DNA from: HGW-17 sp964516435
GTDB lineage: Bacteria; Myxococcota_A; Polyangia; HGW-17
Direction: 5' to 3'
Assembly: GCA_964516435.1 (NCBI GenBank)
Contig: CAZEZP010000076.1
Coordinates: 9,721 to 73,720 of the forward strand
Length of the DNA: 64,000 bases
Part shown: positions 9,589 through 18,397 of the stretch, piece by piece
How positions within the stretch are numbered: position 1 is the stretch's first letter
Layout of the letters: each line of letters opens with the position of its first letter
Notes under the pieces: generated by a model
Database searches by the model: none
The model's input: the letters and a program-made list of their open reading frames with translations, nothing else
Told to the model about the DNA's origin: nothing
Program-made: the position numbers and the translations under genes

Positions 9589-10470
9589 TTCAACCTCCTT
9601 TTGATGCCTATCGCTTGAATGTTTCTATAATTTTTGGCCTGATGAGTTGCACTTGAAACTTGCATGATAAATTGCACTGAACACCGTTTGTGAACTTCGA
9701 CCAATGTTTTTTAAGCTATGAAAACTTGAAAAGCAAATATTTTTTTTGAAAATTTTTTAAAAAAATAAAAAAGTCATCATGTGGTTCCCGGTAGGAAGGC
9801 TCCGTCCAGAAATTCCCAGCGATGCCAAAAGCGCATGTGAACGAACAGTTCCGCGCTTCAATCAGTGCCGAAAATGAATCGTGTTTCCAGAGTGGACCGC
9901 CGCGTTTCAGCCCCACATCCCGAACGTATCCGTGCAGGAAGTCCACCGAGCGCCAGGCAGATTTGGCAGTGCGGGTCTGCCAATGCGGCGCCGGCGGCCG
10001 GCGCATTCGAATCCTGGCGCCTGGCTGCTTCGTCATCTCCTGCCTTCACACCCGAGCGCCCGCATGGCGCAGTGGTTCTCCAGGGGATCTTCAGAATATT
10101 TTTTGCATTCGAAGTAAGCGGGGCGGACTCCGGCAATTTCCCGTGTGTTTCCAGTTTGTGCAACTTTTGAAATTCATGATATTTTAATTTTTTTCAGACT
10201 TCTCATGGAATTCATCGTGCTTTTCTTTTCACCATTGTTCCAACTTCCGCGAGGAGCGTCATCGCACTTCTTTTATCTTGCATGTTTGCTATTTTATTGA
10301 TTGAAAAGTTCAATTTTTTTCATTATTTATTTTTAGTTATTTTATCAACTTTAATTGAATCTAAAAACTTGAAAAAATCCAAAAATTTTGTTGACATTCA
10401 TCTCCAAAAACTGAAAAATAATCATGTTTGCTCTGGTCTTTTGTTCTGGATCTCAAAACATGAGGTGAAA
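9589..10470. other. Gene-poor AT-rich intergenic region with a GC-rich structured island
   Basis: No frame here has a convincing start, ribosome site or protein-like composition. Most of it is AT-rich. A GC-rich patch at about 9820-10110 contains a multi-arm inverted repeat at 9950-10020 (see the separate entry). The right end should hold the promoter for the plus-strand cluster starting at 10471, and the left end the promoter for the minus-strand small protein, but no clear -35/-10 pair stands out from the AT background. Confidence 0.5.
9950..10020. repeat. Multi-arm inverted repeat, possible structured RNA
   Basis: Outer arms GCGCCAGG (9950-9957) and CCTGGCGC (10013-10020) are perfectly complementary over 8 bases. 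Inside them lie a 5-bp hairpin (9965-9969 with 9977-9981) and an adjacent hairpin (9982-9986 plus 9990-9994, pairing with 9998-10007) that has a three-base bulge and a triloop. Together they draw a three-way junction. It is in a gene-poor region. It could be a small RNA, a REP-like element or chance pairing in a GC-rich patch. Confidence 0.35.
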
Positions 10471-11052
10471 ATGTTTACCTGCCTGGTGCTCTCTTCCTAC
10501 CTGTTTTCCCAGGTTCTTCAAGGCACGGCGCCGCCAACGCCCTTTGGAAGTTTTCTGGAGGCGTCCATCGGCGGCGGGGGGTTGGGCAATTCCCGGGAAT
10601 CCATGTCCGGCCCGGAAATCAATCTGTCTTTCTTGCAAAAGAGTTACCTCGAATATGCATGGGGTTTCAATTTGAAAGCCAGTTTCATGGGCGGTACCGT
10701 TTACCAGGAAGACGACCCGTCCACTCCCGAAGATGAAGAAATCAGCGATCGCTTGACTTCATACAGCGTCTCGTTCGTTCAGCGTATTTTCTTGACTGGA
10801 GACCAAACGTTGCGTCCATATTTGAACCTCGGCGCGGGTCTCGCCTTTTTCAGCGGAAGCATCACGGAAAACCAGGATTCCGTCTCGGGGATGGAGTTTT
10901 TCCTGGGAGGCGGCTTGGGGGCTCAGGTCTTTTTGCTGCCGCTGGTATATGGATTTGCAGAATTCGGCTTCAATCTCTATCCCATTGCGGGAAGCGATTT
11001 CGACATTCAAAACAATTGGGCTTTTGTCGTAGGCGTGGGGGTGGCGTTATGA
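10471..11052 (+). CDS. Outer-membrane beta-barrel protein
   Basis: 193 residues. The start MFTCLVLSSYLFSQVLQG at 10471 is chosen over the upstream in-frame ATG because GAGGTGAAA precedes it and it yields a signal peptide. The mature part alternates polar and apolar residues in short strands (LNLGAGLAFFSG, MEFFLGGGLGAQVF, GFAEFGFNLYP, WAFVVGVGVAL), as in 8-stranded barrels of the OMP_b-brl type. It lacks a C-terminal aromatic residue. It opens a plus-strand cluster. Its stop overlaps the next start as ATGA, so translation is coupled to the OmpA-domain lipoprotein. Specific function unknown. Confidence 0.75.
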   Translation: MFTCLVLSSYLFSQVLQGTAPPTPFGSFLEASIGGGGLGNSRESMSGPEINLSFLQKSYLEYAWGFNLKASFMGGTVYQEDDPSTPEDEEISDRLTSYSVSFVQRIFLTGDQTLRPYLNLGAGLAFFSGSITENQDSVSGMEFFLGGGLGAQVFLLPLVYGFAEFGFNLYPIAGSDFDIQNNWAFVVGVGVAL

Positions 11053-12431
11053 CGAACGTGAAACTGCATTTCATTCTGGCCATATGGGTGATTTCCAGTG
11101 TTTCATGCACCAGTTATAAATATCAATACTATAATAAAAAACTGATAGATTCAAAAAACATTTACAATGTCGAAAAAAAGATCGACTGGGTCAGCCCAGA
11201 AAAGATGCGTGTCCAGATCCGGGTGCGCTCGCATAAGGAGTGTGAGTATTTCATTGTCAAGAAGTATTACAAGCCCATTGCTGTAGACTGGTCGAATACA
11301 TATCAATTTACCACGGAAAGAAACCAGGAAACGGAAGCCTGCGGAGATGTCGACCAGAATGTTTTTCTCCATGCCGATGCGCAGTTGTGCCTGGAGGAAA
11401 ACCAGTGCGTCCCAGTCGGCAAGGTGGAAAACGACGGAAAACTGGATGCGCAACTGGAAAATTTCTTCAAGCATGCCACATCCCGGGATTTTCAGGAGAG
11501 CACGTATTTCGTGTTCCAGTTGTCCAGCGGAAGGCAGCATCGGGAAAAAGCCCATTTTTCTCAAAATTTCATGAAGGAATTCGCGGCTTACCGGGAAGAA
11601 GTGCGCCGGCAGGAGGAATTGGCCCGCCAGCAGCGCGAGGAGGAAGAGCGCCGAAGGCAGGAGGCGCGGCTGCAGGCGGCTCAGGAATTGAAGACAGCCC
11701 CGAGCGTGGAAGTCTTCGTCGAACGCTTCGCGCTGGCCGTGCAGAAAGGATTGTTTTCCGAACTCGAACTGAAGCGCGGTCTTTTGTATTTCATGTCCAA
11801 AAATTCCCTGAAAGAGGTAGAAGCCCTTTTGCAGTTGATGCCATCTCCGGACCTGGACGTTTTCATCGAATTCATCCGGGAGTACTACAGGCTGCGCCAG
11901 CAGCAGGAAGCCGCCAGGGACAGCGATGATGACGGCATTCCGGATGGCCGCGACGCCTGTCCGCAGGAGGCCGAGACAGTCAATGGCTACAAGGATGAAG
12001 ACGGCTGCCCGGATCAGCGCGAGGCCAAGGTGTACGAGGTCGATGCCTACATCCGGCTGGTCGAGAAAATCTATTTCGAGAACAATTCCGCGGAGATCCG
12101 GTCCATCAGCCATGACTTGCTGACGCAACTGGCCAATTTCCTCAGGGCGCGTCCCGACATCCTGGTGCTGGAAATCCAGGGGCACGCGGGCACCAACGGC
12201 GACGAGGGAACCAACAAGCGCCTGAGTTGGGATCGGGCGGAATCGGTAAAGAAGTTTCTGGTCAACCAGGGCGTGAGCGCCTCCCGTCTCGTCGTCAAGA
12301 GTTATGGCGTGCAGCGGCCCATCAGGCAGTGTCCTTCCATTCTGAATCGCCAGGATCGTCTGGACTGCGAGGAAGAAAATCGCCGGGTCGAATTCTTTAT
12401 TTTACGTCGCGAAACGCGTGTGGTGTATTGA
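11049..12431 (+). CDS. OmpA-family lipoprotein with coiled coil and TSP3-like repeat
   Basis: 460 residues. Signal peptide ends in a lipobox with Cys20 (VISSVSC). A basic/acidic coiled coil (QEELARQQREEEERRRQEA) lies near 185-215. A calcium-type repeat DSDDDGIPDGRDACP starts near 291. The peptidoglycan-binding OmpA_C domain occupies roughly 340-455 and includes IYFENNSAEI and the NKRLSWDRAESVKKFL core. The lipid anchor and OmpA domain should bridge the outer membrane and the wall. It overlaps the barrel gene by four bases. The pairing suggests a barrel-plus-anchor complex, comparable in outline to MotB/Pal-type tethers (inference). Confidence 0.88.
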   Translation: MTNVKLHFILAIWVISSVSCTSYKYQYYNKKLIDSKNIYNVEKKIDWVSPEKMRVQIRVRSHKECEYFIVKKYYKPIAVDWSNTYQFTTERNQETEACGDVDQNVFLHADAQLCLEENQCVPVGKVENDGKLDAQLENFFKHATSRDFQESTYFVFQLSSGRQHREKAHFSQNFMKEFAAYREEVRRQEELARQQREEEERRRQEARLQAAQELKTAPSVEVFVERFALAVQKGLFSELELKRGLLYFMSKNSLKEVEALLQLMPSPDLDVFIEFIREYYRLRQQQEAARDSDDDGIPDGRDACPQEAETVNGYKDEDGCPDQREAKVYEVDAYIRLVEKIYFENNSAEIRSISHDLLTQLANFLRARPDILVLEIQGHAGTNGDEGTNKRLSWDRAESVKKFLVNQGVSASRLVVKSYGVQRPIRQCPSILNRQDRLDCEEENRRVEFFILRRETRVVY

Positions 12432-12465
12432 GGATTCGGTAACCAGTACTTGAAAGGAGAAAATC

Positions 12466-13791
12466 ATGTTTCGTACGCGGATGTTGGTTGGAATGCTGGT
12501 CGTCGGAATGCTGGGGCTCGTATCTTCCTGCAGCGAGAAACGCAAGGGGAAGAAGGCCAAAACCGAAAGCGAAGAGGCCGTGAAGAAAGAGGAACCCAAG
12601 GTCGAGGAAAAGCCGAAGATTCCGGATACGAACATCAGCCAGCGCATCGGCAAGTTCAAGGATGAGATGAAAGAACTGGGTCTGCCGGTGGAATTCAGGG
12701 AATGCAATCTGGATCTGCTCAAGGAAATCGTGGTGACGGCGGATATGCGCAAGGACCTGTACACCCGCCGGGCCAGCAATCATGCCTACAATGCGGATTA
12801 CACCGGCATCGCCCGGGAATATGAAAACATTGCCAAAGCGTATGAGGATCGCATGGATGACAATGCGGAATGGCTCTCGAATGCGGCGGCCATGTACATG
12901 CGCGCCAACGACCAGGAAAAGGCGCTGGATCTGTTTCGCCGGGCCTATGATCTTCGCCCGCAGAATCTGAAGGTGGTGCAGCGCTATTCCATTTTCCTGA
13001 GCACGGCGAAGCCGGGCATCCGGGATTTCGCCTTCGCCGAACGGCTGGCCAACGAGGCGGAAAACCTGATCAAGGACGAAAACGACCGCAATCTCGTGGC
13101 CGATGCCTTTGCGGAACTGGCGTTTGCCAAGTTCGGTTTGGCTCCCGCCTGCAGCGTGCTGGACGAGAAGGCCTCCTACAGTTATGCAGAGGAACGCTGC
13201 GGCGAGTTCAAGAGCAAGAATTCCCGCTATACGAACGTCCTGCTGAACAAGAAGTTCAAGCGCTCCATTCGTCCGGCCTGGCGCGAGGCGGGCATCCCGG
13301 AAGGGGAGCCCTCCTGCACGGAGCAGTTGTCCTTCGTCGACAATGCCGCGTACACCATGTACAACAAGGAGAAAAAGCCCAAGGACGCGGCGGAACTGCT
13401 GGCCAAACTGCTGGCCTATGACATGCATTACGGAGATTACATCGAGTTTCTGAGCGATTATGCGGAGATCCTGTTCGCTTCGGGTCCGGAAAACCAGGAA
13501 AAGGCTGAAAAAATCTATCAACTCGCATCCAAACTGGATCCCAATGACTGCTACGTGTATGCCAGTTATGCCTCCGCTCTGGCCAAGGCGGATCCGGTGA
13601 AGAACAAGGACCGGGTCAAGGAGTTGAACCAGCAGGCTCTGCGCGTGTGTGAAATGGAAAACCGCCAGTGCATGTTCCAGGCGGGTTTGAATTACCAGAA
13701 AATCAAGGAATTTGGCGAAGCCCGCAAAATCGGGCAGGAAGGCATGAAGTTGTTCCCTACTTTCAATTTTTATGCCTTGATGAAAAAATAA
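12466..13791 (+). CDS. TPR-containing lipoprotein
   Basis: 441 residues with lipobox Cys22 (LGLVSSC), then a Lys/Glu-rich tether (about 23-50) and helical pairs typical of tetratricopeptide repeats (for example EYENIAKAYEDRMDDNAEW, AMYMRANDQEKALDLFRRAY, LASKLDPNDCYVYASYASAL). GAAAGGAG precedes the ATG by six bases. It follows the OmpA lipoprotein by 34 bases in the same direction. TPR lipoproteins usually act as assembly scaffolds on the periplasmic side of the outer membrane. Several cysteine pairs (CSVLDEK, CGEFKSK, CTEQL) may form disulfides. No enzymatic domain is seen. Confidence 0.8.
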   Translation: MFRTRMLVGMLVVGMLGLVSSCSEKRKGKKAKTESEEAVKKEEPKVEEKPKIPDTNISQRIGKFKDEMKELGLPVEFRECNLDLLKEIVVTADMRKDLYTRRASNHAYNADYTGIAREYENIAKAYEDRMDDNAEWLSNAAAMYMRANDQEKALDLFRRAYDLRPQNLKVVQRYSIFLSTAKPGIRDFAFAERLANEAENLIKDENDRNLVADAFAELAFAKFGLAPACSVLDEKASYSYAEERCGEFKSKNSRYTNVLLNKKFKRSIRPAWREAGIPEGEPSCTEQLSFVDNAAYTMYNKEKKPKDAAELLAKLLAYDMHYGDYIEFLSDYAEILFASGPENQEKAEKIYQLASKLDPNDCYVYASYASALAKADPVKNKDRVKELNQQALRVCEMENRQCMFQAGLNYQKIKEFGEARKIGQEGMKLFPTFNFYALMKK

Positions 13792-13823
13792 TTTTATAAA
13801 AATAAAATGATAGGAGCAGTGCC

Positions 13824-16800
13824 ATGAAAATCGTTCGTTATGTCATGAAGACGTTTTTTTTGGCTGGAATCCTTCTGACGGCCAATCCCGCTTTCGCCTG
13901 GTACCAGAACCAGACCCAGCGCCTGCACCAGGCCATTGCCCGCAACGACACGATGACGGCGCTCGATGCCATCCGCAAGGGAGCCTATCTGTTCAACGAC
14001 TATTCCGATGAGCGGGAGACGCTCCTGATGGTGGCCGCCCAGAAGGGCAATGTCGACGTCTTCATGGAACTGGTCAAGCGGGGATTCAATCTGCACTACC
14101 GCGACGCGCGCGGACGCACCACCCTGCATCACGCCGTCATGGGCGGGAATCTGGCCATCATCCGGTTTCTGTATGAACGCGGTCCAACCAATCCCTATGT
14201 TTATGCCAACTCATATGAATGCAGCGAAGAAGTGAATTTCTTCCAGTTGGCGGTCTGCTTCAATAAACTGGAAGCAGCGAAATATTTTTATGAAAAAAAC
14301 AAGGGGATTCTCTATGTGACCACCAAGGATGGCCGGGACGTCTTTTCCTGCGTCCGCTCCAATCATGACAAATGGTATGAGTTCTTCATCCAGCAGGCCA
14401 GATATCTGCCCCTGAACCGCTACGAGGAGATCGGCGAGAGGAATCTGAAATACCTGAAGACGGCTTTTTCCAACAATCCATCCTACTTCAAGGAGAATCC
14501 GAATCTCGTGAATCTGGTGGCCCGCAAGGGGGACATGGATTTCTTGAAAAAGATCCTGGCGCTCGGCATCGACATGAACAGGGTCTCCTCTGCGGGAAAA
14601 TCCCTGCTGATGGATGCCATCGAAGGGGGCAATGAAAAAATCGTGCAGTTGATCCTGCAGGCGGCGCCCAACGTGAATTACGTGAACCAGTTTGGCGATT
14701 CGGCCATCAAGGCGGCAGCCCGGCAGGGGAATCCGCAGATCGTGAAGATGCTGCTGGACCAGAAGGCCATCCTGCCGCCTGATATCCTGCACGTCATCTG
14801 CGAGAAGAAGTGGAAGCCGGGCATGGAGAAGAAGGCGGTCGATATCCTCCGCCTGCTGCAGTCCCAGGGAGCCAACCTGAACTACCGAAATGCGGAAGGA
14901 TGGAATCTGCTGCAGGTGTCCCTGGCGAGAAGGAATCTGGATATCATCCGCTTTCTGCTCGGCACGCCCCTGCTCGCCACCCTGGAGGCCGAACTTCCCG
15001 CGACGCTTTCGGCACTGTATGATGAATTTCCCGGAAAGCCCGATGAAGTATTGAATGTGGTCAGGGAACTCGAAAAAGCAAAAGTTTCGCTTTATTACAA
15101 GAAAAAAGGAAATGTGAAAAAAGCGAATACCATTCTGCATCACGCCATTTCCAAACGGGATCTGAAAACGGTGGAATACGTCCTCAAGAACAAACTGGAA
15201 GATCCATCGATCCAGAATGAAGAAGGCAAGACGCCGCTGATGCATCTGCTGGATCTCTATTTTTGCGATTTGCCAGAATACGAAGGGGATAGTTGCCAGG
15301 AAGTGGAAATGGTCAATCTGGTCAAGGATCAGGTTCGGATGGCGGAATGGCTCATCCAGGAGGGTTCCTCCCTCCAGATTCCGGATTCCCAGGGGAACAC
15401 GCCCATCGTGTTCGCGCTGTTTCGCAGGGGTTACGAAATTGCCAAATCGATGACGGCCAAACTCGATGAAAAAGGCATCAATGCGGTACGGATGAAAGGG
15501 GGTTCCCTGGATTTGCCGCCTGACTATTTGTACGAGGGGATGACTCCCCTGATGATCGCCGCTTCCGTCGGCAGGATGGATCTGGTGCAGTCGCTGCTCG
15601 CCAGGGGAGCTCTCATCCAGAAGCGGGATCCCTCCATGAAGAACGCCATCAACCATGCGGCCGCCAATGGTCGGACGAACATCGTCGCCCTGCTCGAGAA
15701 GAAATACCAGGCGCGGCTTTCGGCCTTCGACGCCATCCAGAAGAACGATATGGCGCTGGCGCTCAAGATCATCCGCAGGGAAGGCCAGGATTACAACGAC
15801 GAAGGGCGCACGCCGCTGCAGGAAGCCATCGTGCGGGACCGCGTGGACATCGTGAAGGCGCTGCTGCAGGAGGGCCTGGGGACGTGGCTCGAGGATGCGA
15901 AGAACCGCTCGGTGGCCTGGTACCTGATGAAATACCGGATGGAGCGGCTGCTGCCCCTGGCCATTTCGGATCCGAAGGACATCGTGCGCCCGCAGGGGCC
16001 CGAACGTCTGTCCGTCATGGATCTGGCCATCGAACAGGAAGACATCGATGCCCTCAAGGCGATTTACCAGAAGGCGCCCCAGGCGTTTTTCCTGGATGAC
16101 TGGGAATTCAATCCCATCCGCAAGGCCGTGCTGTACCGCCGGCCCGGGGTGCTGGATTTCCTGAACCAGGTCGGCGTGAACACGCGGGTGTATCTCCGGG
16201 GACAGAACGTGATGCTGGATCTGGTGCGGCGTACGGGCAATGCCGCAATCACCGCCAAGTTCGCCCAGTTCGAAGCGCGTGACAACAATCTCATCGAGGC
16301 GATCAACCGGGAAGATGAAAACGAGATTCTCAAGTGGGCCGCATTCAAGAACGTCAACCAGCGGCTCGATGAAAGAGATTTTCTTTCACATGCGCTGGTG
16401 CGCACCTGCAAGACGAAGGTGCTCGAGGCGCTTCGTCAGGGTTTGAATCCGGCGCGCAACCGCAATGCCGAAGGCAAGACCCTGATGCATCTGGCCGTGG
16501 AGCGATGTCCGCACACTTTCATCGCACAACTGGATTCGGTGGTGGAGTCCCGCGCTTCCGAATATGAAAACATCCATCTGGCCTTATCGGAGCAGACGCC
16601 TTCGGATGTGGTGGACTTCGTGTTTTCCAGGGCGCCGAACGTATCCGGAAAGGGGCCGGATGGGAATCCACTGATCCATACCTTGGTCAAGACCTGCAAC
16701 GAGCGGATTCTGGAGCGGATTTCCAGTCTGGAAATGTTCCAGAGGCGTAATGAGGCCGGCGATTTGCCGCTGGCCGTGGCTGTTCCCAAGTGCCCGGTGT

Positions 16801-17537
16801 CGTATTTGAAAGCATACATTGAAAAAACACAGAACTATCTGCTGCTCGACAAGAAGGGGCGCAGCCTTGCGCAGTTGTGCATCTTGAACCGCCGGGAAGA
16901 TTGCATTCCGCTGTTTTCCCGCGAGATGCTGGCGTATCGCGACCAGGAAGGCTTGACGCCCCTGTGGATGGCCCTGCAGTTCATGTCACCGGAAGCGCAG
17001 CAGAAAATCCTGGATCTGCAGTACGAGGGTTCCCCCGTCGTCAAGGGCAGCATCGAGTTGTGCCTGGCGGCGCAGAACAACAAGCCGGACATCGTGGAAA
17101 AACTCAAGCAACTGAATGTTTCGCTGATGCTTCCCTGCGACGTGCAGAAGCACTCGCCCCTGATGGTGGCCGTGCTGGGCAATGCCGGAGATGCCATCCG
17201 GATTCTGATCGCCTATGGAGTGGACAAGGAGCAGGAAAACGTGCAGGGCAATACCGCCCTGCATCTGGCCGTGCTCAAGCGCAACCTGGAAGCCATCCGC
17301 GTGTTGCTGGCGGCCGGTGCCAAAAGCGACAAGCCCAACCGGGACGGGGATACGCCCGAGATGCTGGCCAGGAACCGGCAGATCAATCTGGCGCTACTGG
17401 CCGGCGCGGATTCCACAGGGCCCGCGGAAGCGGAAAGCAAGGGAAAAGAGAACCAGAAGGGAGGATCGGGAACGGAACCGCCGCCGGAAGACCAGGAGCC
17501 GATGGAAGACGACGGGGAGTGCTCCGGTTGTCTGTAA
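13824..17537 (+). CDS. Large secreted ankyrin-repeat protein
   Basis: 1237 residues. The signal peptide (MKIVRYVMKTFFLAGILLTA) is probably cleaved after NPAFA at residue 25. Nearly the whole length is ankyrin repeats, with canonical helices such as GRTTLHHAVMGGNLAIIRFL, GKSLLMDAIEGGNEKIVQLI, GMTPLMIAASVGRMDLVQSL and GNTALHLAVLKRNLEAIRVL. The repeats alternate with diverged versions across the middle. The C-terminus is acidic and ends CSGCL with a CxxC. Ankyrin proteins are mostly cytoplasmic; an exported one of this size suggests a periplasmic or surface protein-binding scaffold. It lies 32 bases after the TPR lipoprotein, so the barrel, OmpA, TPR and ankyrin products probably form one system. 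GGAG lies upstream of the ATG. Confidence 0.9.
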   Translation: MKIVRYVMKTFFLAGILLTANPAFAWYQNQTQRLHQAIARNDTMTALDAIRKGAYLFNDYSDERETLLMVAAQKGNVDVFMELVKRGFNLHYRDARGRTTLHHAVMGGNLAIIRFLYERGPTNPYVYANSYECSEEVNFFQLAVCFNKLEAAKYFYEKNKGILYVTTKDGRDVFSCVRSNHDKWYEFFIQQARYLPLNRYEEIGERNLKYLKTAFSNNPSYFKENPNLVNLVARKGDMDFLKKILALGIDMNRVSSAGKSLLMDAIEGGNEKIVQLILQAAPNVNYVNQFGDSAIKAAARQGNPQIVKMLLDQKAILPPDILHVICEKKWKPGMEKKAVDILRLLQSQGANLNYRNAEGWNLLQVSLARRNLDIIRFLLGTPLLATLEAELPATLSALYDEFPGKPDEVLNVVRELEKAKVSLYYKKKGNVKKANTILHHAISKRDLKTVEYVLKNKLEDPSIQNEEGKTPLMHLLDLYFCDLPEYEGDSCQEVEMVNLVKDQVRMAEWLIQEGSSLQIPDSQGNTPIVFALFRRGYEIAKSMTAKLDEKGINAVRMKGGSLDLPPDYLYEGMTPLMIAASVGRMDLVQSLLARGALIQKRDPSMKNAINHAAANGRTNIVALLEKKYQARLSAFDAIQKNDMALALKIIRREGQDYNDEGRTPLQEAIVRDRVDIVKALLQEGLGTWLEDAKNRSVAWYLMKYRMERLLPLAISDPKDIVRPQGPERLSVMDLAIEQEDIDALKAIYQKAPQAFFLDDWEFNPIRKAVLYRRPGVLDFLNQVGVNTRVYLRGQNVMLDLVRRTGNAAITAKFAQFEARDNNLIEAINREDENEILKWAAFKNVNQRLDERDFLSHALVRTCKTKVLEALRQGLNPARNRNAEGKTLMHLAVERCPHTFIAQLDSVVESRASEYENIHLALSEQTPSDVVDFVFSRAPNVSGKGPDGNPLIHTLVKTCNERILERISSLEMFQRRNEAGDLPLAVAVPKCPVSYLKAYIEKTQNYLLLDKKGRSLAQLCILNRREDCIPLFSREMLAYRDQEGLTPLWMALQFMSPEAQQKILDLQYEGSPVVKGSIELCLAAQNNKPDIVEKLKQLNVSLMLPCDVQKHSPLMVAVLGNAGDAIRILIAYGVDKEQENVQGNTALHLAVLKRNLEAIRVLLAAGAKSDKPNRDGDTPEMLARNRQINLALLAGADSTGPAEAESKGKENQKGGSGTEPPPEDQEPMEDDGECSGCL

Positions 17538-17656
17538 ATCGAGTTCAAAGCATAGGGTTTGGACCGATGGAAGAAGACGAAATGGAGTGTACCATTGTGA
17601 AAATTAAATAGTGACTGGTACAAACGGATAAAATAATTTCGTGAGGAGAAATTGCC

Positions 17657-18381
17657 ATGACTGAAGGAAAAAAATAAAAGTTTTCAATATTATTGTTGGG
17701 TTGTATTTGTTGTTTAGTTTTGTGAATATTTTTATGTTCATCCCAATCATTTATTCAGAAGGTTCAACAATTTATGAGAAATGGGGGGAAATAAAAATTT
17801 GTATTATGAGTAATGAGTGTGATACGAGCAAATCGAATGTAAAGGAAGGGGAACGCATATTTTTTGATGTTTTGCCTATGTTGCTGGCCGCCGGATTGCT
17901 TTTTGCCGTATCGGGCCGCTTTCTGATTGCGGATCCCAACACCCGGAAAGCCATGGCGAACTGGACGCCCCATTTGCAGCGGGCAGTTCGCTACGTGTTT
18001 TTCGGTCTGATTTTGGTCTTGATAAGCAATTTGTTCGATTTGGATACAATGATGACAGATTCCATCACATATCATTATCACATTGGTATATATTTCAAAA
18101 TTTTGCTTTATGGCGCCATGGTGGTAGCCGGAAACATGGATATACGGGGAGCCGCTGCAACGCCTGCCGGATTCGCGTCGTCGCCCGCGGCGGTTGCGGT
18201 ATCGCCGGTTCAAAATGCGTCGGCCGTTTGTCCTTCCTGCAAGGGCGCCAACACGGCGGAGGCGCGCTTTTGCAAGCATTGCGGTTCAGTTTTGGCATTG
18301 GCGTGCCCGGGTTGTCATCAGCCGGTCAACCCTGATGCCCGGTTTTGTCCGCAGTGTGGAGCCGAGATTCCAAAGAATTGA
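17657..18381 (+). CDS. Membrane protein with C-terminal double zinc ribbon, -1 frame break near start
   Basis: GTGAGGAGAAATTGCC precedes ATG at 17657, but that frame stops after six codons (MTEGKK). Shifting -1 at the A7 run (17668-17674) gives KIKVFNIIVGLYLLFSFVNI and continues without interruption to 18381. In the unbroken frame the first usable start is TTG at 17701. The product has three to four hydrophobic segments, including the first helix just named, ILVLISNLFDLD and FKILLYGAMVV. An Ala/Pro linker follows, then two ribbons with CPSC/CKHC and CPGC/CPQC knuckles. It is a relative of the minus-strand gene at 8585-9343. Function unknown; zinc-ribbon tails of this type often mediate protein contacts. 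Confidence 0.7.
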
Positions 18382-18397
18382 GAGGCAGGGGGGTCAC

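Noticed and set aside
9990..10020. TTCGAAT loop resembling a tRNA T-arm in the structured island
   Set aside because: The G53-C61 pair is missing and no anticodon stem fits; it is better described as an inverted-repeat structure.
17567..17611. Fourteen-codon open frame MEEDEMECTIVKIK between the ankyrin and ribbon genes
   Set aside because: Too short and without a convincing ribosome site or relatives.
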